Part shown: piece after piece, positions 21,206 to 29,972 of the stretch
Layout: every line of letters begins with the position of its first letter
Numbering within the stretch: position 1 is the first letter of the stretch
IMG/VR virus record: IMGVR_UViG_3300030104_005222
Coordinates: 1 to 49,122 of that record
Strand: one strand, 5' to 3'
Length of the DNA: 49,122 bases
DNA from: a virus
Position numbers and translations under genes: made by a program
Notes under the pieces: model-generated
What the model saw: only the letters and a program-made list of their open reading frames with translations
Database searches by the model: none
What the model was told of the DNA's origin: nothing

Positions 21206-23686
21206 GTGCCGTACATTTACCCGAAAAGATTTTTGCGTTCGAAAGATTTATTAGACCCTGATTCGTTTCAGTCTGACGTGGACGAAGCCAAAGCTCTATT
21301 GGATGAGGGGCTTGATCGGCACAATGTAAAATCTGTGGCGTTCAAAGCTTTAGAGTCTGATGCGACGGTAGGGGTGGCCGAAAATAAGGCACATGTAACA
21401 AAAGACGCGTACCATACCTTTCATCATGAACGAGTCGAATGCCGTACTCGGATGGAATATGACGCAGATGTTTTCCGTAACGCACAGACAAACGCGGGAA
21501 GAAGAACGCCAAATTTTGTGCGGCCAGATGGATTGACTTTTCGTGATGAAGGTATTGATGAGGGATCAAATCAAGGTAAACCCTACGTCGTACCTCACAC
21601 AGGTGAGTGGTCAGTCGTTCAAAATAAAGACTTGAGCGGCCCAATGCAGATTACGTTTGAGTCGAAACACAAAGCTAATCTTTGGTTATGCGCTTATCTT
21701 CAGTATGTATGGCAAGGATTCTTTGAGTATAAGCCGCCTTGGATTACTGACGATTATGAAGGTTGGCAGCATCAATATGCTTATACCACAGGTGGTGCTA
21801 CTGATCGAGGGTGGTCTAAGGAGTTTGATCCTGAGGGAGAGCTTTGTGGTGAGGAAGCTGCGGTTTTAAATCGATTTGGCCCATCCGAGGCATGGAAGCA
21901 TTACCCAAGTGCGACAGCTAGAGGCAGTAGTTTTGCGACAACTAAGCATCCTTACTCGTTTCAATTGAGTGAGATGAACGCTAACGTCGAAGCTGCTTTC
22001 CCTAATTTAGGCGGTTACCACCATATTTCGCGTGGTTTTTATCCATGTTTAGTTCAGTTTGCGTTGCGTATTGATGGCGAGATTATTGACGAGACGATTA
22101 CCGGAAAGCAATTTTCGTACGAAGAATCAGCCCATGGTTTGAAGGTCCAAGACGGCCCGATTTATAATATTGATGACGATGAAGATACTCATGACTTTAG
22201 AGGTCAGCGATCTCATTCACGCGACACCCATTACGGAAATACAATAGCTACCAGTACTGCGGGACAAAAGCTTCGGCGGTCTCGGGCAGTAGCTATGGGT
22301 CCTGAATGTTTGCCTGTGCGTTTGGGTGCTGTGGTTCCCATTGATCCTGGCAGTCACACAGTAGAGATTGTTGCTCGTCGGTTGTCCAGAAAGAAACACG
22401 ATTTCCAGACGGGTGATTTTGTCGGTGTGTTTTCTCGTAGGCTTCTGGCTGTTGAGTTACCAACATCAGGTACGGGGTCTCAAAAGACGCAAGATCAAGA
22501 AAAACTTGGAATACCGCCGTTTGAGACTGAGCAAATTTTAGACTCGTCTGGATTGAATAGCATCAAAGTCAAGCAAGATCTTTTAGGTTCTTTTTATAAC
22601 AACATAGAAGCTAGTTCGATTCGACGCAATTCACTGCCAAACACGCACTTACCCAGTAAAATTGTAGTTGCGCGAAGAAAAGCAATTACAACACACCGAG
22701 CCAGTACAACTAATCCACTTGTACGTGACAGATCGAGTGCCGTTTTAACGCCACCGTCAAATTTTCAATCTGACGCAAGATTTCCTGGCTTTCTTCGAGG
22801 TGATTCGGCCCTGAATAAACTTACTCACCGTGCTGGGGGTACGTTTCCTGATGGGTATTCTAACTCTGGTACTTGGCACGATCGCGAAAACAACACTGCT
22901 GGCTGGGATTTTGTTAGAAGTGCATCGGAAAACTTATCTATTTCGGGGTCTCGACTTGATGTGACCCGAGGCAAAAATGGACTACTAATTATGGCAGATA
23001 TTGAGTTACTTCAACTTAATGGTTCTAAAAGCTATAAAGCGACGAACGCTGAAATTTTTGCTTCTGAAAGTTTGAAGCAAATTAGAGAGTATGTTTCAAA
23101 TATTCATAATGATAAGTACTTAGATTTATTCGCGTACTTTGCAATCGGGTATCGAACCGGTGACACACCTGAGGACTGGGTAATTGCCTCTGCGCCTGGA
23201 TTTCGTCCGGCGTTAGTTAATTCTTTTAACTGGGTCAATCGATCCAAAAACTTTTGTGCCGAAGTCGGTAATAATTTATCTATTAGTAAATTTATTTCTG
23301 CTGATGAAACGTATGGAACTGGTGCAAGCGACCAAGGCTTTATAATTCATAAGGGAGACGGTGAGGTTGATCGACGGGGCGGTAACAGTAAGGCCAGCGG
23401 TTACGGAATCAATATCCCTTTGATGGCTTTTATCGACGAGACAACGACGATTAAAGAAATCGCAGTTTTTGCTTGTACGACATTTCCTACAATTTGGGAT
23501 TCGCATCATGCTAAGTATGGTGACGATACAAGTACAAGCACGAGAGAAGTTAGAATTGCAGGTTCTGCTACTTCTAAGCACACGACTGAAACATGGAAGT
23601 CTCCCGTAGGTGGTCGAGGTATTCTCGATGGTGTGAAAGTTATGTGGGGCGACTGCAGTTTATCCGTAATGAAATTTAATTTGTGA
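21206..23686 (+). CDS. Virion/tail structural protein, MPYI family, 826 aa
   Basis: The gene starts GTG CCG TAC ATT (MPYIYPKRFLRSKDLLDPDS) three bases after the nozzle-like gene. It is beta-rich and has no recognised domain. Residues about 125-300 contain WSVVQNKDLSGPMQITFESK, LVQFALRIDGEIIDETITG and later PIDPGSHTVEIVARRLSRKK, a jelly-roll-like order. The downstream gene at 23694 starts with the same codons and repeats the x-L-R-x-x-D-G-E-x-I and G-x-H-x-x-x-V-x-x segments, suggesting shared ancestry. It is probably a tail appendage or surface protein. Confidence 0.62.
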   Translation: MPYIYPKRFLRSKDLLDPDSFQSDVDEAKALLDEGLDRHNVKSVAFKALESDATVGVAENKAHVTKDAYHTFHHERVECRTRMEYDADVFRNAQTNAGRRTPNFVRPDGLTFRDEGIDEGSNQGKPYVVPHTGEWSVVQNKDLSGPMQITFESKHKANLWLCAYLQYVWQGFFEYKPPWITDDYEGWQHQYAYTTGGATDRGWSKEFDPEGELCGEEAAVLNRFGPSEAWKHYPSATARGSSFATTKHPYSFQLSEMNANVEAAFPNLGGYHHISRGFYPCLVQFALRIDGEIIDETITGKQFSYEESAHGLKVQDGPIYNIDDDEDTHDFRGQRSHSRDTHYGNTIATSTAGQKLRRSRAVAMGPECLPVRLGAVVPIDPGSHTVEIVARRLSRKKHDFQTGDFVGVFSRRLLAVELPTSGTGSQKTQDQEKLGIPPFETEQILDSSGLNSIKVKQDLLGSFYNNIEASSIRRNSLPNTHLPSKIVVARRKAITTHRASTTNPLVRDRSSAVLTPPSNFQSDARFPGFLRGDSALNKLTHRAGGTFPDGYSNSGTWHDRENNTAGWDFVRSASENLSISGSRLDVTRGKNGLLIMADIELLQLNGSKSYKATNAEIFASESLKQIREYVSNIHNDKYLDLFAYFAIGYRTGDTPEDWVIASAPGFRPALVNSFNWVNRSKNFCAEVGNNLSISKFISADETYGTGASDQGFIIHKGDGEVDRRGGNSKASGYGINIPLMAFIDETTTIKEIAVFACTTFPTIWDSHHAKYGDDTSTSTREVRIAGSATSKHTTETWKSPVGGRGILDGVKVMWGDCSLSVMKFNL

Positions 23687-23693
23687 GTCTGTT

Positions 23694-24656
23694 GTGCCGT
23701 ACATTAATATTTTTGACTACCCTGGACCTAAGTTTTTAAGTCGACCAATCAGTCATCCGAAAGAGCAATATAACAGAAACGTACATTCTCATTGGTCAGA
23801 AAGGAATGCGGGCAATGGGATCTATAGCTCAGCAAACGGTGAGTTAGACAAAACAAATTTAAGAAGCAGTTTTAAGCTGACTCAAAATGAAGTAATGCTT
23901 GAGCAGGCTGCATTGGCTCGAATGGAGCATATGCGTAAGAGCAACACTATTTATAGCCGTAATGCAGGTAATACAACGACTGTGGATCCGTATGGTCCGT
24001 CAGATGCTGGAGACTACTTTAATGTGCCTGGGCTATCTTTGCGCTGGTATCAGCCGTACGATGCTAGCTGCGGCATTGGTCAGTGGAGTTTCTTTCTCAG
24101 TTGGAATAACTGGATGGGTCGATTTAGGGACATGCTCTACAATAATTGGACTCAGGGAGTATTTACTGAGATTAGCCTTCGATGCGTTATGGACGGAGAA
24201 GTTATTGTCGGCACAAATCGAAGGTTAGGCGAAAACTTTTTTCACCCTGTCTCGCCTGGAGGGCCGTCACCTTTCACGTATTACGACGGTCCTGGTATGG
24301 TTGTGTATGATGTGACTTCTGGTGCAGACTATACCGACACGGCAAAAGATACCGCCGCAGGTAATCCTAAGTACGCGTTTCCTGAGGCTCATTCAGCCTG
24401 TCATTTTGACATGCACTACTTGATGGACTCATCTGTGTTAACTCGTGGGTATCACGAGATTTCCGTTCAGTGCGCTATTCGAGCGTGTCGTGATGAGAAC
24501 GGGGAAAAACCGGCACCTGTTTTTTTGCAGAATGTCGGGAAAGAAATAAAAATTAAAGACACAGGCAGTAAACGTTACAAGCAGCGGGGGCATTTTACTT
24601 TGATGGGTAAGGTGTCGTTTGGTGTGCGTAATGCTCGCGTAGTGTCTTTTCTTTAA
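23694..24656 (+). CDS. Virion/tail structural protein, MPYI family, 320 aa
   Basis: The start is GTG CCG TAC ATT (MPYINIFDYPGPKFLSRPIS), the same as in the preceding gene. Central beta segments are GLSLRWYQPYDASCGIGQWS, FTEISLRCVMDGEVIVGTNR and, after a loop, TRGYHEISVQCAIRACRDEN. The end is RGHFTLMGKVSFGVRNARVV. These parallel the first 400 residues of the 826-aa neighbour in order, so the two probably arose by duplication. The ribosome site is weak, and the gap is seven bases. Likely role: tail spike base or virion surface component. Confidence 0.62.
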   Translation: MPYINIFDYPGPKFLSRPISHPKEQYNRNVHSHWSERNAGNGIYSSANGELDKTNLRSSFKLTQNEVMLEQAALARMEHMRKSNTIYSRNAGNTTTVDPYGPSDAGDYFNVPGLSLRWYQPYDASCGIGQWSFFLSWNNWMGRFRDMLYNNWTQGVFTEISLRCVMDGEVIVGTNRRLGENFFHPVSPGGPSPFTYYDGPGMVVYDVTSGADYTDTAKDTAAGNPKYAFPEAHSACHFDMHYLMDSSVLTRGYHEISVQCAIRACRDENGEKPAPVFLQNVGKEIKIKDTGSKRYKQRGHFTLMGKVSFGVRNARVVSFL

Positions 24657-24686
24657 TTTCGCGCTATACTTTCACCGGAGATTTCC

Positions 24687-25478
24687 ATGCATTTGTTAAT
24701 TCCTAAATTGACACCGATGCAGTTGGTTTCGTACTTTAGTGCTTTGATCATCTGCTGGGTTTACGGTGACGGTACTACGTCTGAAGTACTCTACGCGATT
24801 GATCCAGTTACAGCGGGTATATTACTGTTTGGGTCTGCGGCTGCTAGCGCGGCCCCTAAAATTATTGAGGGCATTCAAGCTAAGCGGGCGCTGAAAAGGG
24901 CAGAAGACAGTCCGGAAGCAAAGGCGCTGCGTAGAGTAGAAAGGCAGGCACGTAGAAGACTCAAGAAGGGTCAGTATGGCTTAACCGAGGCAGAAAAACG
25001 CAGTCAGGGCCTTGAGGGTGCTTTAGAGTTTACCGGTCAGTTGGGTAAGTTAGAAGCTGATGCTAAGCGCGGTGGTGGTGGGCAATCCGCGAAGGATAAA
25101 CGTAATCTTCTGAAGACAATCGTTAGCGGCACCAAAGACTTTATGACAAAACGCCGAGGTGGCGTTGAGCAACTTTCGGCAAACATTGCTGCGGGTGAGA
25201 AGGCTAAGGACGAAGCTACAGTGGCCAGCGCCGCCGCAAACAAGTATGCACGCGAGCAGGGATTAGCCGCAGCGAACACGGCGCTTCAATCGGGTATTGC
25301 AACTGGAGTTGGTACAGGTATTTCTATGGGTTCGCAAGCCGCAGGTGCGGGGTTGTTCCAGAAACCGGATACAACGGCTCAAGTGGATGCAATCGCGCAG
25401 AATATTAACAACAGATCTCAACCGACGGCAGTAGGCACACCGCAGCCGGCAGGTCAAGCGACCAACCAACCTACATAG
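24687..25478 (+). CDS. Internal virion/ejection-type protein, 263 aa
   Basis: GGAGAT is five bases before the ATG. The N-terminus has two hydrophobic stretches (MQLVSYFSALIICWVY, about 11-26; ITAGILLFGSAAASAAP-like, about 40-58). A long basic/acidic helical region follows (IQAKRALKRAEDSPEAKALR; RRVERQARRRLKKGQYG), then an Ala-rich helix (ASAAANKYAREQGLAAANTA), a Gly-rich segment (GIATGVGTGISMGSQAAGAG) and a disordered Gln/Pro tail. A membrane-active start plus Ala/Gly-rich helices suits a small ejection protein that enters the host envelope. It opens the internal-protein block. Confidence 0.6.
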   Translation: MHLLIPKLTPMQLVSYFSALIICWVYGDGTTSEVLYAIDPVTAGILLFGSAAASAAPKIIEGIQAKRALKRAEDSPEAKALRRVERQARRRLKKGQYGLTEAEKRSQGLEGALEFTGQLGKLEADAKRGGGGQSAKDKRNLLKTIVSGTKDFMTKRRGGVEQLSANIAAGEKAKDEATVASAAANKYAREQGLAAANTALQSGIATGVGTGISMGSQAAGAGLFQKPDTTAQVDAIAQNINNRSQPTAVGTPQPAGQATNQPT

Positions 25479-25486
25479 GATTCACG

Positions 25487-28400
25487 ATGTCAAATGGACT
25501 TGCGTCAGGTACTCTGGAAGGATTGAAAGCTGCCAGGGCTCGGTATCAAACCGCTACAATGGGTGGTGGTACGAAGTCGTCGTTTAATATTGAACTTGGT
25601 GAATTAGAAAAAGAAGTCATCGAACTTATCGACAAGATCGAAAAGGGTATTGCGACTGAGGCAGATAAACGTCGGGCTGAAAGCGTAAAGAATCAGCTTG
25701 AGTATCGATCTCAAGAGTTAGATTTTACCGCTAAGATGTACGAATCTCGCAGTAAGAATGTCAGGGCACAACTTGACGCGAGAACAAAGATTTTGGTCGC
25801 ACGAGAAACTGCTGAGCGTCGATACAACGAAAAGGTTCGGACTACCGACTCGAAACTCTTGGTCCAGGTCGAAACAAAATTGGGGGGTATGAAAGGCCAG
25901 GACGCCGTTGTAGCCGTGTTCGACTCACTGATTGAGCCTGCAGTCCTGGCGGGTGAAGTTGATAAACCAAAGATTGCGCCCGATGATCCTAAGTATGGTG
26001 CTACTTTGGCGTCGATTATGTCGTCTCTAAACAGGCATAATAAAGCAAATATCTTTGTTATCGACCCCCGCACAAAACTTGTGGACATCACCAAGACAAA
26101 AAACAATCTGTCTAGCCCGAAACTAAAGATTACGAGTGACGAAGAGGTCGGTAAGATTGAGCGATGGCTTCAGTATTACAACGCAAGTCGTAGACGTCGA
26201 AACCTTCACGAAGGCGACATGGCGAGGCTCATTCAAGAATCTCAACGAAAGGTCAACGCGGCTGGAGCCTTGCTTGATGCGGGCGATGAAGACAAGGCGA
26301 AGATTCTTCTGAACGAGTTTGATGAACTGGATCAACAGCGTGCGGCACTGTACTCAGGGTTCCATTCAATCAAAGCGAAATCGGATCTTGATGAGATCGT
26401 AGCCGAGAGTCGTAAGCGTTCTGGATCTTTGCAGTCCGCGAAAGACTTATTGACTGCGATTCAAACCGAGCGCGGTGCTGGCGGTCTGGCGTCGTACAAG
26501 CGTAATATTGCGAAGGCTATTGCAAATCCCAACTTTCGTGCGTGGGCGGCTGACTATGGTTGGGATCGATTGGGCCAGGTGCAGCGTGACGCTGACGGCA
26601 ATCTTGACCTGACTACTTATGTTCAGGGCGGTGATGACTATGCAGCCTTGCTTGCGTGGGGCAAACAATCCGGTCGTCGGGCAGGTAACTACGGTACAAA
26701 GCGTATACGAACCGGGGAAGTACTTCGAGTTGAGTTGCGTGATGGTACCATCGTTACTGGTGCACGTTTGAAGCGGCACTCGGCAGATCCTTTGGGTGCT
26801 ATCCGCATTGTTCAGCCCGATGGCGCACGTTTGCTTTTGCCTGAAGAGGTAAGTCAGGCGATTTATTTGCAGCGACCGACACCGGACCCGACTCGAATTG
26901 ATCGTAGAGCGCAACGCATTTATGAGAAAGAAAAAGATCAATACATGTCGTTGGAGGTGGATGCTCTTCGTCGAGGTGATTTTGAAGACCGAGCCGATTT
27001 GTATCAGAATGAAGAGGGTCAGTTTGCGGTCAATGAAGCGGGCGAGTACTTAAATCGTACTCAGGTGTCCGAGTTGCGATCTGCGACCTACAATGCATCT
27101 GGGTATCATGTGCTTCGGGACGATGAGTCTAAAGCCATGTTTGTCGTCGCTGCGGAAGGAAACGTATTTCCGATGGCCGACGATCTTAGTTTGGGTGAGC
27201 AGCTTACTGCTGAGCAAGCCAAAGTAGTGCTCGAAAAGTTACCAACGTCAGATACGAGTAGACTTCTTGTACCGACGGATCGTGGCGGGTATCGCTCGTT
27301 TACAGCGGCAGAAATGGCCAGTGCAATCCAAGCAGGCAAAATGCCAAAAGAACTGCAGGTCTTCGGTTATATGGAGCCGGAACAAAAGACTACGGCCGCT
27401 GCGAATATGCAGTTAGAGTCTGAGGCGTTGACCGACAGTGATCTTGGCTTAGGGTTTGGTGATGGACCAACAGGCATTGATCCCACAGTCTTGGGTAAGG
27501 GTCAGGGCGAAACCGGTATCTTTTTCCGCGACCTGGTCGAGGGTGAAGACTTCCCACTTCCCGACGAGGATCCTCCTGAGACGCCTGTTGAGCAGGCTGT
27601 TCGGGAGACTGTCGAGGAAACATTAGAACTGAAGGGTTCCGATAAACGTGTGATGGATCGATTCGTTACATTCTCTGCGGCAGACCGCGCAACATTTCCT
27701 GATCTTGAGGCGGCGCTCGATGCTCAAATTGCGGCAGGTACACGGGAACCACCAGCCGACTATGTTGCTCCTAGAGAAAGGCTGCCTCCATTGCAGCCGG
27801 GTAATCGATGGCAAGTTGATTGGAGGGGTGCGCAGAGAACGGCTGTTTTGTTGCCTGATGGTAAGATTGCTATTTATTCTGCGGCTGATTACGAAGGCGA
27901 TCATGCCGCTGCCTTTGAAGATATGCAACGGTCACCTAACGAAAGAAGAGTTACTGGTGGTGAGATGGCGCTGACCTCCCCTGAGTTTCCCTCTGGTCAG
28001 GGTTTAATCGAACAAAGTGGTCGACGTTACGAAGCACCAGAGTCTACACCGAAAGATGAGCGCAAAGAGAAACGCGAGAAAAAGAAAGAAGAGGCCAAGA
28101 CCAAGCAGGCGGCTGATGTAGCGGCAGAGGTCACAGGTGATGCACCACCACCAAAAACTGATGACATCGCAGGCAGCATGTCATTCGTCACGCAGGGCTT
28201 GGACGCCTTCATACCTGGAACGACGGTAGATTCAAGTCCGAGGCGCGGACAAGACCAGAGCAAACCGGGTGATCTTGATGTCGGTGAGGTCAATGTTGAT
28301 TTAGACAAAACCATTGAGGCTGTGCAGGGTGTTGTCCGTCCGAAGACGGCTCAGCCAATGTCGGATGACGCTTTAGACGATCTCGCTGCGGATCAAGCAC

Positions 28401-28687
28401 CAGAACCTGCGGCTCAACCGGCGTCTGCTTCGAGAGGTATGAACGTCGATGCGGGTGCGATGAAAGGCCTGGATAAAGCAGGTAAAATTTTGCGTGGGTT
28501 GTTTAAGAGGCGAAAGAAAAAGAAAACTGATGAACCAGAAGAAACGCCTGACACAACGAATGATGCTGCGTCGGACTCAACTGTGTCGATGGGTCAGACA
28601 CCGACGGGCAACGCAAAAATTTATGAGGCTCCTGATACTGACCCACTGAAGGATAAAGAAGATGACGACACAACCGAAATCGCTTGA
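25487..28687 (+). CDS. Large internal virion protein, 1066 aa
   Basis: Residues about 25-110 are a charged coiled coil (ELEKEVIELIDKIEKGIATE; RAESVKNQLEYRSQELDF), and 230-310 is another (QESQRKVNAAGALLDAGDED). A mixed middle section carries GLASYKRNIAKAIANPNFRA and a beta-rich part (TGEVLRVELRDGTIVTGARL). The last 350 residues are Pro/Asp/Glu-rich and disordered, with a basic patch (LRGLFKRRKKKKTDEPEE) near the end. It lies among ejection-type genes. No catalytic motif is seen; it is likely an internal scaffold or ejection component. Its end overlaps the next gene by 26 bases. Confidence 0.65.
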   Translation: MSNGLASGTLEGLKAARARYQTATMGGGTKSSFNIELGELEKEVIELIDKIEKGIATEADKRRAESVKNQLEYRSQELDFTAKMYESRSKNVRAQLDARTKILVARETAERRYNEKVRTTDSKLLVQVETKLGGMKGQDAVVAVFDSLIEPAVLAGEVDKPKIAPDDPKYGATLASIMSSLNRHNKANIFVIDPRTKLVDITKTKNNLSSPKLKITSDEEVGKIERWLQYYNASRRRRNLHEGDMARLIQESQRKVNAAGALLDAGDEDKAKILLNEFDELDQQRAALYSGFHSIKAKSDLDEIVAESRKRSGSLQSAKDLLTAIQTERGAGGLASYKRNIAKAIANPNFRAWAADYGWDRLGQVQRDADGNLDLTTYVQGGDDYAALLAWGKQSGRRAGNYGTKRIRTGEVLRVELRDGTIVTGARLKRHSADPLGAIRIVQPDGARLLLPEEVSQAIYLQRPTPDPTRIDRRAQRIYEKEKDQYMSLEVDALRRGDFEDRADLYQNEEGQFAVNEAGEYLNRTQVSELRSATYNASGYHVLRDDESKAMFVVAAEGNVFPMADDLSLGEQLTAEQAKVVLEKLPTSDTSRLLVPTDRGGYRSFTAAEMASAIQAGKMPKELQVFGYMEPEQKTTAAANMQLESEALTDSDLGLGFGDGPTGIDPTVLGKGQGETGIFFRDLVEGEDFPLPDEDPPETPVEQAVRETVEETLELKGSDKRVMDRFVTFSAADRATFPDLEAALDAQIAAGTREPPADYVAPRERLPPLQPGNRWQVDWRGAQRTAVLLPDGKIAIYSAADYEGDHAAAFEDMQRSPNERRVTGGEMALTSPEFPSGQGLIEQSGRRYEAPESTPKDERKEKREKKKEEAKTKQAADVAAEVTGDAPPPKTDDIAGSMSFVTQGLDAFIPGTTVDSSPRRGQDQSKPGDLDVGEVNVDLDKTIEAVQGVVRPKTAQPMSDDALDDLAADQAPEPAAQPASASRGMNVDAGAMKGLDKAGKILRGLFKRRKKKKTDEPEETPDTTNDAASDSTVSMGQTPTGNAKIYEAPDTDPLKDKEDDDTTEIA

Positions 28688-29174
28688 TGTCAAAAAAGGT
28701 CTGAACGACCAAGATGATGAAGTTCGTAATATTAAACCGGCGAAAGCTAAGGTTAAGCCAGACCAAAAAGATTTTGTGCAGCCCGAAGAGGCTAAAGCTA
28801 AAAATGCCTTGTCGCCTGAGGAAGCCAAAGCTGAGGACGCGGAGGCCCGAGCGGATTTGGTTGGTGAAGATCAAAAGAAAAAACGTAGTAAGCTGTCAAA
28901 ATTGTTTCGACCTAAAACGTCTGACGCTGAGTACACCAAAAAGGTCGCGGCTCGCAAGACACGAAAAACAAATAAACAAGTAGAAAGACAGAAGAAGTTT
29001 GTGAAGAACCAGCCACGTCTGAAGTCGATGGGAAAAATCTTAGCTCCACCATCATCAGACGGCTCAACTCAAGGTACTTCAGGTACTCGCTATTCTCCAG
29101 AGGGTGGTGCGACTGATCGTGCGTTTCAAAACATTATAAACACGCTGACAATGCGTAGATCGTCGGGGGGTTAA
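28662..29174 (+). CDS. Highly charged disordered protein, 170 aa
   Basis: The start ATG lies inside the end of the previous gene, 26 bases before its stop. The product is Lys/Asp/Glu-rich (VKKGLNDQDDEVRNIKPAKA; EEAKAKNALSPEEAKAEDAE with the repeated PEEAKA unit). A strongly basic middle (KKKRSKLSKLFRPK; KVAARKTRKTNKQVERQKKF) and a polar Ser/Gly tail follow. It resembles the charged C-terminus of the preceding protein (both carry an L-F-K/R-R/P-K basic patch) and may have split from it. It is probably a packaged internal protein. Confidence 0.62.
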   Translation: MTTQPKSLDVKKGLNDQDDEVRNIKPAKAKVKPDQKDFVQPEEAKAKNALSPEEAKAEDAEARADLVGEDQKKKRSKLSKLFRPKTSDAEYTKKVAARKTRKTNKQVERQKKFVKNQPRLKSMGKILAPPSSDGSTQGTSGTRYSPEGGATDRAFQNIINTLTMRRSSGG

Positions 29175-29175
29175 A

Positions 29176-29961
29176 ATGTCAATAGGTGCTGTAGCTTCGG
29201 GGGCCAAAGCAACCGCTGAAGTTCTTACGCAAGGTTCAACCCCGGCTGCTGGTTCAACCCCGGCTGCTGGTTCAACCCCGGCTGCTGGTTCAACCCCGGC
29301 TGCTGGTTCAACCCCGGCTGCTGATTCAACCTCGGTTAAAAAAGCTGGGACTAAATCATCGGGTCGCCCTAAAAGACAACCTGCGTCGGTTAGAAAACGT
29401 GACAGTTTAAGAGAGTTACCCTCGTTCCCTAAATTTGTTGAAGGTACGAGAGAGTCAGGTGGTCCAGTTGTTTTGGGTGATAGATTAGATCAAATCTTAC
29501 GACCCGTGAAAAGTTTTGCTTCTGATGCGAATGAAATATATAAACGTGGGGTTGAGTTTAATGTCGATTTGTATACGCCACTTGATTCGGGTCAACCTGG
29601 TTTTCCTGAACCGTTTTCTGCTTTTGATGAGTCAGGTAGACGTAAGTCAGAATCCAATACGGGTGTGTTTTTTGCGCCTGGTGTTACAGGCAAAGAATTT
29701 GAGGGTCAGGGTCCGCTTACAGATCAAGGACAAATTGATAAGATTAACGACGCGTTGGCTCGTGCGTCAGAGGATAGACAAGAGGCGGAAGATCGACTTT
29801 CAAACATGGAAAGAACGGGTGCTGACGCGGATAGAATTGCTCAGGGTCGTCGAGATTTGATTCAAGCCCAACAAGTGTATACTCAGTTAGTTAATATCAG
29901 AGACAAGACGCTACCGAAGCGACAACGATTGTTGGATCTGTACGGAAAGATGTCGCAGTAA
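29176..29961 (+). CDS. Internal virion protein with GSTPAA repeat, 261 aa
   Basis: The gene begins two bases after the previous stop. Residues 20-49 are five exact GSTPAA repeats, followed by a degenerate sixth, then a basic linker ([20 protein letters not shown]). The centre ([20 protein letters not shown]) is mixed. The C-terminal 75 residues are a charged coiled coil ([37 protein letters not shown]). It leads into the giant protein gene 11 bases on, so a role in the same virion structure is likely. No known domain. Confidence 0.62.
   Translation: MSIGAVASGAKATAEVLTQGSTPAAGSTPAAGSTPAAGSTPAAGSTPAADSTSVKKAGTKSSGRPKRQPASVRKRDSLRELPSFPKFVEGTRESGGPVVLGDRLDQILRPVKSFASDANEIYKRGVEFNVDLYTPLDSGQPGFPEPFSAFDESGRRKSESNTGVFFAPGVTGKEFEGQGPLTDQGQIDKINDALARASEDRQEAEDRLSNMERTGADADRIAQGRRDLIQAQQVYTQLVNIRDKTLPKRQRLLDLYGKMSQ
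29233..29322 (+). repeat. Five exact 18-bp tandem repeats (coding)
   Basis: The unit GGTTCAACCCCGGCTGCT is repeated five times without a single change, each encoding GSTPAA, followed by a diverged partial copy (GATTCAACCTCGGTT). Perfect identity at silent positions shows recent slippage or recombination rather than selection on protein alone. Confidence 0.95.
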
Positions 29962-29972
29962 CTGGAGTACCC

